Origin: Jannaschia formosa
GTDB taxonomy: Bacteria > Pseudomonadota > Alphaproteobacteria > Rhodobacterales > Rhodobacteraceae
NCBI RefSeq assembly: GCF_003340555.1
Contig: NZ_QPLJ01000001.1
Span: 62,001-126,000, forward strand
Direction: 5' to 3'
Length of the DNA: 64,000 bases
Positions 34,498 to 42,193 of the stretch are shown here, one piece after another. Every line of letters starts with the position of its first letter. Position 1 is the stretch's first letter. The position numbers were made by a program, and so were the translations under genes. The notes beneath the pieces were generated by a model. That model ran no database searches, was not told the origin of the DNA, and saw only the letters and a list, made by a program, of their open reading frames with translations.

Positions 34498-35261
34498 CGC
34501 CGCCGCGGCTGCACGTCCTGACGGCGGCCGAGGCGCCGGCGGCGGTGATCCTGCGGCGCGGCCCCTCGCGCCAGGTGGCGACCTGGCTGTGGGATCGGGC
34601 GACCGGCACCCTGACCGAAGGGCAAGGGATGCGTGGGCGGATCTTCCCGCTCCGCTCGGACCTGTCGCCCGACGGGCGGCACATGGTCTACCACGCCGAT
34701 ACAGGGCGCGGAGGCTATCGGACGATACTTTCGCGCGCGCCCTGGCTCCGGGCGCTGGTGCAGATCCCCCATGCGGATGGCTGGGGCGGCGGCGGGGCCT
34801 TCACCGGACCGGGCGAGGTCTGGCTGAACGGCGCCACCCTGCCGCCCTGCGCCGAGCTGCGGCAGAGCCCCGACCCGGCGGCCTATCCCCCCTCGACCGA
34901 CGGTCTGCACATGGGCGGCACGCAGGTCGCCAAGCTGGTCCGGCGCGGCTGGACACATGAAGGCGGCACCGGATACGCCGCCCGCCTGTCGCGTCCCCTG
35001 CCCGGCGGCTGGACCCTGACGCAGCACTTCCGCGCCACCATGCCTGTTGCCGCGCGCTACGGTCTGCGCGCGCCGGACGGGGCGGAGCGGCCGACGGACT
35101 GGGACTGGGCCGATCTCTGGGACGGAACGCTTCAGGTGACCGAGGCGGGCCGGATCGCCCGCGTGACCGACATCGAGACCGGCACGACCGAGACGCTGCA
35201 CGACCTGACCGGCCCGGTCTTCGCGCCGCGCAAAGCGCCCTACGAGGGCGCGCGCCACTGA
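34494..35261 (+). CDS. Hypothetical protein with WD40/TolB-like strand pattern
   Basis: Protein of 255 residues from a GTG overlapping the rsmE stop codon by 4 nt. There is no signal peptide or membrane helix. The sequence is rich in short beta-strand-turn units (SDLSPDGRHMVYHAD, DLWDGTLQVTEAGRIARVTD) reminiscent of propeller blades. I do not recognise a family with a known activity. Codon bias is typical of the region and the start is fixed by the overlap, so the gene is very likely real. Confidence 0.8.
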   Translation: MTPPRLHVLTAAEAPAAVILRRGPSRQVATWLWDRATGTLTEGQGMRGRIFPLRSDLSPDGRHMVYHADTGRGGYRTILSRAPWLRALVQIPHADGWGGGGAFTGPGEVWLNGATLPPCAELRQSPDPAAYPPSTDGLHMGGTQVAKLVRRGWTHEGGTGYAARLSRPLPGGWTLTQHFRATMPVAARYGLRAPDGAERPTDWDWADLWDGTLQVTEAGRIARVTDIETGTTETLHDLTGPVFAPRKAPYEGARH

Positions 35262-35405
35262 AGCCGCACCGAGATTTGCGTTGACCCGCGCCGGAGGAGG
35301 GCGGAGATTCGCGGCATGACCGACATCTCCCTGACCATCGCCCCGTCCCCGGCGCACCACGCTCCGCCGCGCGGGGCGACGGTCCGCCGATTAACAATCC
35401 CGCAG

Positions 35406-35431
35406 GGAACTCCCGCGAATCGGCCGACGTT
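35406..35431 (+). promoter_or_regulatory. EcfG-type general-stress promoter match
   Basis: GGAAC (35406-35410), a 17-bp spacer and CGTT (35428-35431): an exact match to the alphaproteobacterial EcfG consensus GGAAC-N16/17-CGTT. It lies 54 nt upstream of a ferritin-like stress protein, leaving room for a short leader. Confidence 0.6.
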
Positions 35432-35484
35432 TTTCCGCAGTGAGGCAGACGCCTCCCGCACCTTCGGAAAAAAGGGAGATTTCC

Positions 35485-35928
35485 ATGGTTACCACGGTAG
35501 GAACCGGCAAGGACGTTCAGACGGTCGTCACCAACCTGATCCAGCTCGAGCGCGACGCAATCGCGGCCTACGAGTCCACGATCGAGAAGCTCTCGAACAG
35601 CGCGGCCTCGGCCAAGATCGAGGAGTTCAGGCAGGACCACCTGCGCCACCTGCGGGAACTGGAGGACGCGGCGCGCGAGTGCGGCGCGGAGATCCCCGCC
35701 GATACCGACGCCAAGGCGATGCTGACGCAGGGGAAGGTGGCGATCGCCGCGCTGGGCAGCGACGACACCATCCTGAGCGCGATGTCGACCAACGAGAACG
35801 ACACCATCGCCGCCTACAGGAACAGCTGCGAGAATTCGGTCATGCCGGCGTCGATGCGCCCGATGCTGGAGCGCGCGCTGAAGGACGAGGAGCGGCACAA
35901 GGCCTGGATGGACAGCGCCGCGGCGTGA
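35485..35928 (+). CDS. Ferritin-like DUF2383-type protein
   Basis: Four-helix-bundle protein of 147 residues. LIQLERDAIAAYESTIEKL and RQDHLRHLRELEDAARE carry Glu, Asp and His residues spaced like ferritin-like metal ligands, and ERALKDEERHKAWM supplies a C-terminal ExxxH-type pair. Related PA2169/DUF2383 proteins are stress-induced and uncharacterised. The ATG at 35485 follows AAGGGAG. The upstream EcfG-type promoter match supports stress control. Confidence 0.85.
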   Translation: MVTTVGTGKDVQTVVTNLIQLERDAIAAYESTIEKLSNSAASAKIEEFRQDHLRHLRELEDAARECGAEIPADTDAKAMLTQGKVAIAALGSDDTILSAMSTNENDTIAAYRNSCENSVMPASMRPMLERALKDEERHKAWMDSAAA

Positions 35929-35956
35929 TGACCCGCACGGGCTGCGGGGCGGGCCG

Positions 35957-36475
35957 ATGATCCGCCCCGAGGCCGCCGCCCTGATCGCGCGTTGGCGCGA
36001 GGCCGCCATCGGCGGCACGGCGGCGGCGCTGGGCCTGTGGCTGCTGGCCACGACCGGCGGGCTGCCCTTCCTGTTCGGGATCGCGCTGACCGGGCTCGGC
36101 ACAGTTCTGGCCTTCTCGGGCCTGCGCCATGCCCGCTTCCGCACCGGCGACGACGAGGCGCCCGGCCTCGTCGAGGTGGACGAGGCGCGGATCACCTATC
36201 TGGGTCCGGTCATGGGCGGCTCGGTCGCGCTGGACGACCTGACCGAAGTCACCTTCCGGCGCACCGCCACCGGAGAGGCGTTCTGGCGTCTCGTGGCGCC
36301 CGAGGGCACGGTCTACATCCCCGAAGGCGCGCGCGGCGCCGAGCAATTGCTGGATGCGCTGGCCCCCCTGCCGGGCTTCGACGGGGGCGCCATGGTGCGG
36401 GCCGTGCAATCGCGCACAGCGACCACCGTGAAAGTGTGGAGCCGGCCGGGCCACGCGGCGCTCAGTCGAGGTTGA
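35957..36475 (+). CDS. Small inner-membrane hypothetical protein
   Basis: Protein of 172 residues with two adjacent hydrophobic helices (about 16-33 and 35-52) followed by a soluble, beta-rich domain (about 60-165, with EVDEARITYLGPVMGGSVAL then DDLTEVTF) that resembles a PH-like membrane-associated module. No characterised homologue is recognised. It lies 28 nt after the ferritin-like gene and 53 nt before gshA, so it may share transcription with either. Confidence 0.78.
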   Translation: MIRPEAAALIARWREAAIGGTAAALGLWLLATTGGLPFLFGIALTGLGTVLAFSGLRHARFRTGDDEAPGLVEVDEARITYLGPVMGGSVALDDLTEVTFRRTATGEAFWRLVAPEGTVYIPEGARGAEQLLDALAPLPGFDGGAMVRAVQSRTATTVKVWSRPGHAALSRG

Positions 36476-36528
36476 CACGACCGGGCGGGGCGCCAAGACG
36501 TGGCGCGCGCACTTGCAGGAGGCCGCCC

Positions 36529-37899
36529 ATGTCCATCCCCCAATCCGGCGGCGGCCCCATCACGGACCCCGCACAGCTGCACGAATACATGGCCTCGGGC
36601 TGCAAGCCGAAGGAGGCCTGGCGCATCGGCACCGAGCACGAGAAGTTCGGCTATTGCGAGGACTCGCTGCGGCCCCTGCCCTACGAAGGGGAGCGGTCGA
36701 TCCATGCCGTGCTGTCGGCGCTGCGCGACACCTACCAGTGGTCCCCGGTCGAGGAGGACGGCAAGCTCATCGGGCTCGAGAAGGACGGCGCCAATGTCTC
36801 GCTGGAGCCCGGCGGCGCGCTGGAGCTGTCGGGCGCGGCGGTCGAGACCATCCACCAGACCTGCGACGAGGTGAACGAGCATCTGCGGCAAGTGAAGTCC
36901 GTCGCCGACCATGTCGGCGTGCGCTTCATCGGCCTCGGCGCCGCGCCGATCTGGCGGCACGAGGACATGCCGCTGATGCCCAAGGGCCGCTACAAGCTGA
37001 TGGATGCCTACATGGACAAGGTAGGCACCATGGGAAAGGTGATGATGCGCCGGACCTGCACGGTGCAGGTCAATCTCGACTTCTCGTCCGAGGCGGACAT
37101 GGTGCAGAAGCTGCGCGTTGCGCTGGCCCTGCAGCCCGTCGCCACCGCGCTCTTCGCCAACTCGCCCTTTTTCGAGGGCAAGCCCAACGGCCACAAGTCC
37201 TGGCGCGCGCGGGTCTGGCGCGATCTGGACTCCGCCCGCACCGGCATCCCCGCCTTCGTCTTCGAGGATGGGATGGGGTTCGAGCGCTGGGCGGACTACG
37301 CGCTCGACGTGCCGATGTACTTCGTCTACCGCGACGGCCGCTATATCGACGCGCTGGGCATGTCGTTCCGCGACTTCATGCGGGGCGAGCTGCCCGCGCT
37401 TCCGGGCGAGGTGCCGACCCTGTCGGACTGGGCGGACCATCTGACGACGCTGTTTCCCGAAGCGCGGATCAAGAAGTACATGGAGATGCGCGGTGCCGAC
37501 GGTGGGCCGTGGCGCCGTCTCTGCGCGTTGCCCGCCTTCTGGGTCGGGTTGCTCTATGACCAGGGCGCGCTCGATGCGGCCTGGGACCTCTGCAAGGACT
37601 GGGACCAGGAGACGCGGGAAGCGCTGAGGGTGGCGGCCTCGGTCCACGGGCTTCAGGCGGAGACGCATGGGGTGAACATGCGCGACCTCGCCCGGGCCTG
37701 CGTCGACATCGCCGAGGCCGGGCTTAAGGCGCGGGGCCGGCAGGGCGCGGGCGGGCTGGTCCCGGACGAGACGCATTTCCTCAACGCGCTCCGCGAAAGC
37801 GTCGAGTCCGGCATGACCGCCGCCGACGAACTGCTGGCCAAGTACGAGGGCGAGTGGGGCGGCGACCTGACCCGCATCTACGGCGAATACAGCTACTGA
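36529..37899 (+). CDS. gshA: Glutamate-cysteine ligase (plant/alphaproteobacterial type)
   Basis: First enzyme of glutathione synthesis, joining glutamate and cysteine with ATP. It has 456 residues, the length of the GCS2-like class shared with plants rather than the E. coli type. Visible segments are RIGTEHEKFGY (substrate/metal Glu residues), ISLEPGGALELSG-like VSLEPGGALELSG, RRTCTVQVNLDFSSE and FEDGMGFERWADYALD. AGGAGG lies 9 nt before the ATG at 36529. Its end overlaps the convergent 37893 gene by 7 nt. Confidence 0.96.
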   Translation: MSIPQSGGGPITDPAQLHEYMASGCKPKEAWRIGTEHEKFGYCEDSLRPLPYEGERSIHAVLSALRDTYQWSPVEEDGKLIGLEKDGANVSLEPGGALELSGAAVETIHQTCDEVNEHLRQVKSVADHVGVRFIGLGAAPIWRHEDMPLMPKGRYKLMDAYMDKVGTMGKVMMRRTCTVQVNLDFSSEADMVQKLRVALALQPVATALFANSPFFEGKPNGHKSWRARVWRDLDSARTGIPAFVFEDGMGFERWADYALDVPMYFVYRDGRYIDALGMSFRDFMRGELPALPGEVPTLSDWADHLTTLFPEARIKKYMEMRGADGGPWRRLCALPAFWVGLLYDQGALDAAWDLCKDWDQETREALRVAASVHGLQAETHGVNMRDLARACVDIAEAGLKARGRQGAGGLVPDETHFLNALRESVESGMTAADELLAKYEGEWGGDLTRIYGEYSY

Positions 37900-38186
37900 T
37901 CGGGGGCCGGGTCGGCCCCCGCGACCTCCAGGTCGGCGACGAAGCGCGCGACGGTCTCGGCGGGCATCTCGCAGGGCTTGAGCCGCGCGCCCGCCGCCAG
38001 CCGGTAGAGGTTGAGGCTGACATAGCCGGTACCGTCGAGGCCCCGCGCCACCAGCTTCTCGGACGCGCCGCCCGCGAAGACCGAGCGCACGACCAGCCAG
38101 TCGCGCCCAAGGCTGCGGCCCCGGAAGGCGCCCAGCGGCAGGCGCGCCAGCACCTCGGCCACGGCCTCGGCGCGCGGGTCGATCAC
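37893..38186 (-). CDS. Small conserved hypothetical protein coupled to plsY
   Basis: Protein of 97 residues, function unknown. It begins with a GTG that overlaps the plsY stop codon (GTGA), so it is translated with plsY. The sequence RGRSLGRDWLVVRSVFAGG followed by TGYVSLNLYRL suggests a small alpha/beta fold without membrane segments. It overlaps the gshA 3' end by 7 nt. Without the coupling the gene could be dismissed, but the codon bias and the overlap support it. Confidence 0.78.
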   Translation of the reverse strand: MIDPRAEAVAEVLARLPLGAFRGRSLGRDWLVVRSVFAGGASEKLVARGLDGTGYVSLNLYRLAAGARLKPCEMPAETVARFVADLEVAGADPAPDQ

Positions 38187-38803
38187 AGCGCGTGGGGCGG
38201 CGGCTTCTTGCCGATCCGCGGCTCCTGCCCGGCGATCATGCGGCGGATGTTCGGGTTGTGCCAGGCGACCACCAGCAGCCCGATCCCGGCGGCGAAGACC
38301 CAGGCGTCGGGCTTGAGCCAGATCGCCCAGAAGGGCGCCGCCGCCGCCGCGACGATGGCCGCCAGCGACGAGATCCGGAAGACCAGCGCGGTAGCGAGCC
38401 AGGTCAGGCAGACCGCCGCGCCGAGCAGGGGCGACAGGGCGATCAGCGTGCCGAGGAAGGTCGCGACGCCCTTGCCGCCCCTGAACATCAGGTAGACCGG
38501 GAAGCCGTGGCCGAGGAAGGCGGCGAGCCCCGCCACCTGCGCCGCGTCCTCGCCCAGAAGCGCGCGCGCGGTCAGCACCGCGAAGCCGCCCTTCCCCGCA
38601 TCGCCGATCAGCGTCAGGAAGGCCGCGAGCTTGTTGCCGGTGCGCAGCACGTTGGTCGCGCCGATATTGCCCGAGCCGATCTTGCGCAGGTCGCCCAGCC
38701 GGAAGAGCCGCGCCATGACGATCCCGAAGGGCACCGCACCCAGCAGGTAGGCCAGCACCGCGACGAGCGCGAGCGCGAGGGGTCCGGTGGTGATCTCGGG
38801 CAT
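38183..38803 (-). CDS. plsY: Glycerol-3-phosphate acyltransferase PlsY
   Basis: Inner-membrane enzyme transferring acyl from acyl-phosphate to glycerol 3-phosphate, the first step of phospholipid synthesis. It has 206 residues and about five to seven hydrophobic segments. The three PlsY motifs are clear: LLGAVPFGIVMARLF, DLRKIGSGNIGATNVLR and GHGFPVYLMFRGGKGVATFLG. It is downstream of the pyrC-like gene on the same strand. Confidence 0.96.
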   Translation of the reverse strand: MPEITTGPLALALVAVLAYLLGAVPFGIVMARLFRLGDLRKIGSGNIGATNVLRTGNKLAAFLTLIGDAGKGGFAVLTARALLGEDAAQVAGLAAFLGHGFPVYLMFRGGKGVATFLGTLIALSPLLGAAVCLTWLATALVFRISSLAAIVAAAAAPFWAIWLKPDAWVFAAGIGLLVVAWHNPNIRRMIAGQEPRIGKKPPPHAL

Positions 38804-38885
38804 GGGCGCTCCGCTCGGCTGACGGCTCAGGGCTAGGCAGGGGGCGGCGGGCGGTCAAGCGGTCGCGCCCGCCCCTGCGTCTTCC

Positions 38886-38914
38886 CTCCCGAAATATCCC
38901 CGGAGGCGCAGGCC
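38886..38914 (-). repeat. Member of an ATATTT-containing intergenic motif family
   Basis: On the minus strand it reads GCGCCTCCGGGGATATTTCG then GGAGGGAAG. It lies 3' of the pyrC-like gene. It shares CGCCTCCGG plus GATATTT/CATATTT with the copies at 40339-40373 and, in part, 52905-52966. Confidence 0.5.
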
Positions 38915-38948
38915 GAAGCCGGGCGATCCCGCCGGGCAGGCGGCGCGG

Positions 38949-40223
38949 CTACGCCCCCGCCCGCGTCGCATCGCGGTCGAAGACGCGGGTGCCGCCGACC
39001 CAGGTGCCGATCACCCGGCCCTGCATCCGCGCGCCGTCGAAGGGGGTGTTCTTCGACTTCGATTCGAGCGTCCAGCGATCCAGCACGAAGGGCGCGTCGG
39101 GATCGAAGAGCACGAGGTCGGCAGGCGCACCGGCCGCGAGCGTCCCGCCCTCCAGCCCGAGCCGCCGGGCCGGGTTGAGGCTGAGCGCGCGCCAGAGCGT
39201 CGGCAGGTCGAGATGGCCCGCATGGACGAGCCGCATCGCCGCCGGCAGCAGGGTCTGGAGCCCGACCGCCCCGGGGGCCGCCACCTCGAAGGGAAGGCGC
39301 TTCGATTCCTCGTCCTGCGGCGTGTGGAACGATCCGATCACGTCGATCTCGCCCGCCGCCAGCGCCTCGACGGTCGCGAGCCGGTCGTCCTCGGTCCGCA
39401 GGGGCGGCGTCAGCTTGAAGAAGGTCCGGTAGTCGGCGACGTCGAGCACGTTCAGCGTCAGGTGATGGATCGAGGTCCCCGCCGTCACGTCGAGCCCCGC
39501 CGCCCGCGCCCGCGCCAGCGCAGGCAGCGCGGCGGCGGTGGTGATCTGGTCGGCATGCCAGCGCGCGCCGGTCGCCTCGACCAGGGCCAGGTCACGCTCC
39601 AGCCCCATGCGCTCGGCCAGGGGGGAGACGCCGGGCAGGCCGCGGAGCGAGGCGAACTTGCCGGAGGTGATGCAGGTCCCCGCCGAGAGGCCCGGGTCCT
39701 GCGGATGGCCGACGACCAGCGCACCGAGCGAGCGGGCATAGGTCAGACAGCGCGACAGGACCCGGGTGTCGCGGGTGACGCGGGTGCCGTCGGTAAAGGC
39801 CACGGCGCCCGCGTCGCGCAGGAAGCCGATCTCGGCCATCTCGCTGCCCGCCCTTTCGCGGGTCAGCGCGGCCATGTGGCGGACGCGCACGAGGCTTTCG
39901 GCCGCGTGGGAGCGGGCCTGTTCCAGCCGTTCGGGGCTGTCGATCGGGGGCAGCGTATCGGGGCGGCAGACCATGGTGGTGACGCCCCCCGCCGCGGCGG
40001 CGCGGCCGGCAGTCCGGAAGCTCTCCTTGTGGCGCTCGCCTGGCTCGCCGACCTTGACCCCCCAGTCGACGATGCCGGGGGCGAGGCAGCGGCCTGCGCA
40101 GTCGATCACCCGCTCGGCGGGCCCCGGTGGCGCGATGCGCCCGTCCACGACGCGCAACTCGCCGCGCGTCTCGGTGCCGGAGACGGGGTCGATCAGGCGG
40201 GCATCGGTGAAGAGAAGGCTCAT
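38949..40223 (-). CDS. Dihydroorotase-like protein lacking metal ligands (PyrC-prime type)
   Basis: Protein of 424 residues of the amidohydrolase/dihydroorotase family, probably the non-catalytic partner of aspartate carbamoyltransferase. In active enzymes the first strand carries HxH (DxHVHLREPG), but here it reads DWGVKVGEPGERHKES. The DHAPH aspartate segment reads GSFHTPQDEE. Residues elsewhere (VVGHPQDP, RWHADQITTA) keep the fold. Such inactive DHOase-like subunits stabilise or regulate PyrB in several bacteria. An active dihydroorotase should be encoded elsewhere. Confidence 0.85.
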   Translation of the reverse strand: MSLLFTDARLIDPVSGTETRGELRVVDGRIAPPGPAERVIDCAGRCLAPGIVDWGVKVGEPGERHKESFRTAGRAAAAGGVTTMVCRPDTLPPIDSPERLEQARSHAAESLVRVRHMAALTRERAGSEMAEIGFLRDAGAVAFTDGTRVTRDTRVLSRCLTYARSLGALVVGHPQDPGLSAGTCITSGKFASLRGLPGVSPLAERMGLERDLALVEATGARWHADQITTAAALPALARARAAGLDVTAGTSIHHLTLNVLDVADYRTFFKLTPPLRTEDDRLATVEALAAGEIDVIGSFHTPQDEESKRLPFEVAAPGAVGLQTLLPAAMRLVHAGHLDLPTLWRALSLNPARRLGLEGGTLAAGAPADLVLFDPDAPFVLDRWTLESKSKNTPFDGARMQGRVIGTWVGGTRVFDRDATRAGA

Positions 40224-40338
40224 GCGGTGGGGTTAGCGCTCCGGCCGGGCCGGGGCAACGGGGGGCGCAGACGCAGGCCCGGCGTGGCGCCCGAAGGGGC
40301 AGGTTTGTCCGGAAGGCGGGATCGCCCGGCCGGGCCGT

Positions 40339-40373
40339 GCGCCTCCGGCGGGCATATTTGGGGAGCATCGAAA
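40339..40373 (+). repeat. ATATTT-containing intergenic motif
   Basis: TGCGCCTCCGGCGGGCATATTTG then GGGAGCATCGAAA. The 3' half is nearly identical to GCATATTTGAGGAGCATCGAAA at 52941-52962 (one difference). It sits in the gap between the divergent pyrC-like and peroxidase genes. The remaining ~250 bp of that gap hold nothing else I can identify. Confidence 0.65.
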
Positions 40374-40514
40374 CCGGGTCCGGGGGCGCCTCGACTGAGG
40401 AGTTCCTGACCCGCGGGGCGGGCGGGGACGTGGTATGGGACGGGCACCGGCCCTCCGTATTTTCCGGGCCGTGGTTTCGAATTTCCCCCTTCCATTCCTT
40501 TCAGGAGAGACGAC

Positions 40515-42005
40515 ATGTCCGCACCGCATCATGGCCTCACCCGTTTCGACCAGTTGATGAAAGCCTGCCTCAAGGGCGAGGGCCCCGCCCGGCCGCCGCT
40601 GGCGCAGACCCTCGGGCGGCTCTTGCCCGCCAACCCCGTGCAGCAGCAGAACATCGGCCATCAGGGCGTCGTCGACGCGCTGCATGCGCTGGCGGAGACG
40701 ATGCGCGCGACCGAGAACCTCGACGGCACCGCCGATGCGGGGATGACCTTCTTCGGGCAGTTCGTGGACCACGACGTCACGCTCGACGCGACCTCGGCGC
40801 TGGGCACGCGGATCGACCCCGCCACGATCCTCAACATCCGCACGCCGGGGCTGGACCTCGATTGCGTCTATGGCTCCGGGCCCGAGGCGAGCCCGCATCT
40901 CTACGGCGGAGGCGCGCAGCATCACATGCTGGTCTTCGGTCGCCAGGAGAACCCGCTGGACCTGGCGCGGACCTGCGCCGGCACTGCGCTGATCGGCGAT
41001 CCGAGGAACGACGAGAACATCCTCATCGCGCAGGTCCAGGGCCTGTTCATCGAGCTGCACAACATCCTGATGACGAAGGCCATGGAGGGCGGCGTCGAGG
41101 CGGGCGACATCCGCGCCTGCGCCCATGACGGGCTGCCCGACAAGGTCTGGCGCGACCACGTGCCGCCCCGGCTCACCACCTTCGAGGAGGTCCGGCGCTT
41201 CATCCGGCTGCACTACCAGTGGATCGTCTGGAACGAGCTGCTGCCCGCCTTCGTCGACCGGGCCTGCCTCGATGACGCGATGCAGCGCGACATCTTCGGC
41301 GCCGACGCCGCCGTCATGCCGGTCGAGTTCACCGGCGCCTGCTATCGCTTCGGCCACGCGACGACGCAGTTCGAGTACGCGCTGACCGAAGGCGCGCAGC
41401 CGAAGGGCCTGTTCGAGATCACGGGCTTCTCGAAGCGCGCGCAGGCGGGCAACATCGACTACGGGATGTTCTTCCAGCTGGCGGGCGGGCCTGCAGCGCA
41501 GAAGGCGCGGCCGGTGGCGCCGAAGCTGGGCGAGCCGCTCTTCGCGCTGCCCTTCGTGACCGGGGAGACGCGGTTCGAGGACCCCGACGGCCAGGAGATC
41601 ACGCTGAGCGAGGCGCAGTCGCGCATCCTTGCGCTGCGAAACATGGTCCGCGACCGCTATACCTATCAGCTCGCCTCGGGCCAGCAGGTCGCGGCGAAGG
41701 TCGGCGCGGACGAGGTGGAGGTGCCCGACGCGCTGAAGGCCGTGGGCATCACCAAGACGCCGCTGTGGTTCTACGCGCTGCAGGAGGCGGAGCCGAGCGG
41801 CAGGCTGACGGGCGCGGGCGGGGCCGTCGTCGCCTCGGTCTTCGCGAACCTCCTGAAGCGCGACAGGTCGACGGTGCACCACCTGCCCCACTTCCAGCCC
41901 TGGGGGCAGTTCGGCGGCCAGCCCAGCTGCCTTGCCGGGATCATAGCCTATGCCGCGGCGCATCGGGGCCAGATCGCCGACCCGCAGGGACTGATGTGCG
42001 GCTGA
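40515..42005 (+). CDS. Animal-type heme peroxidase
   Basis: Protein of 496 residues of the peroxidase-cyclooxygenase superfamily (myeloperoxidase/peroxidasin relatives), which is uncommon in bacteria. Key residues align by motif: Gln82, Asp85 and distal His86 in FGQFVDHD; catalytic Arg164 and Glu167 in GDPRNDEN; proximal His281 in YRFGHATTQ. Asp85 and Glu167 correspond to the residues that form covalent heme ester bonds in mammalian enzymes. There is no signal peptide or hydrophobic anchor, so it is cytoplasmic or exported by another route. AGGAGA lies before the ATG. Confidence 0.9.
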   Translation: MSAPHHGLTRFDQLMKACLKGEGPARPPLAQTLGRLLPANPVQQQNIGHQGVVDALHALAETMRATENLDGTADAGMTFFGQFVDHDVTLDATSALGTRIDPATILNIRTPGLDLDCVYGSGPEASPHLYGGGAQHHMLVFGRQENPLDLARTCAGTALIGDPRNDENILIAQVQGLFIELHNILMTKAMEGGVEAGDIRACAHDGLPDKVWRDHVPPRLTTFEEVRRFIRLHYQWIVWNELLPAFVDRACLDDAMQRDIFGADAAVMPVEFTGACYRFGHATTQFEYALTEGAQPKGLFEITGFSKRAQAGNIDYGMFFQLAGGPAAQKARPVAPKLGEPLFALPFVTGETRFEDPDGQEITLSEAQSRILALRNMVRDRYTYQLASGQQVAAKVGADEVEVPDALKAVGITKTPLWFYALQEAEPSGRLTGAGGAVVASVFANLLKRDRSTVHHLPHFQPWGQFGGQPSCLAGIIAYAAAHRGQIADPQGLMCG

Positions 42006-42066
42006 TCCCCACCCGCTCTGCCCCCGGCTTGGGGCGGAGCGTCGCACCCGGCCGGGTGACACGGTC

Positions 42067-42084
42067 CCGTTACAAATACGTCAT
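42067..42084 (+). promoter_or_regulatory. Possible Pho box upstream of the PhoX-type gene
   Basis: CCGTTAC-AAAT-ACGTCAT resembles the PhoB half-site pair CTGTCAT-N4-CTGTCAT (4/7 and 5/7 matches with correct 11-bp spacing). It lies 110 nt before the phosphatase start. It is a weak motif on its own, supported by the function of the gene. Confidence 0.4.
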
Positions 42085-42193
42085 CTCTTCTTGATGCGGC
42101 GATCCCAGAGGACGCGGCGTGGCGAGGGGATGGCGCGGGGGCGCTCTCTTCTCGCGCAGACCGGATTCACAGCTGCTGCAGGGAGCAAGCCAG

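Noticed and set aside
40233-42062. 609-codon minus-strand frame opposite the heme peroxidase
   Set aside because: Antisense shadow; all peroxidase motifs lie on the plus strand.
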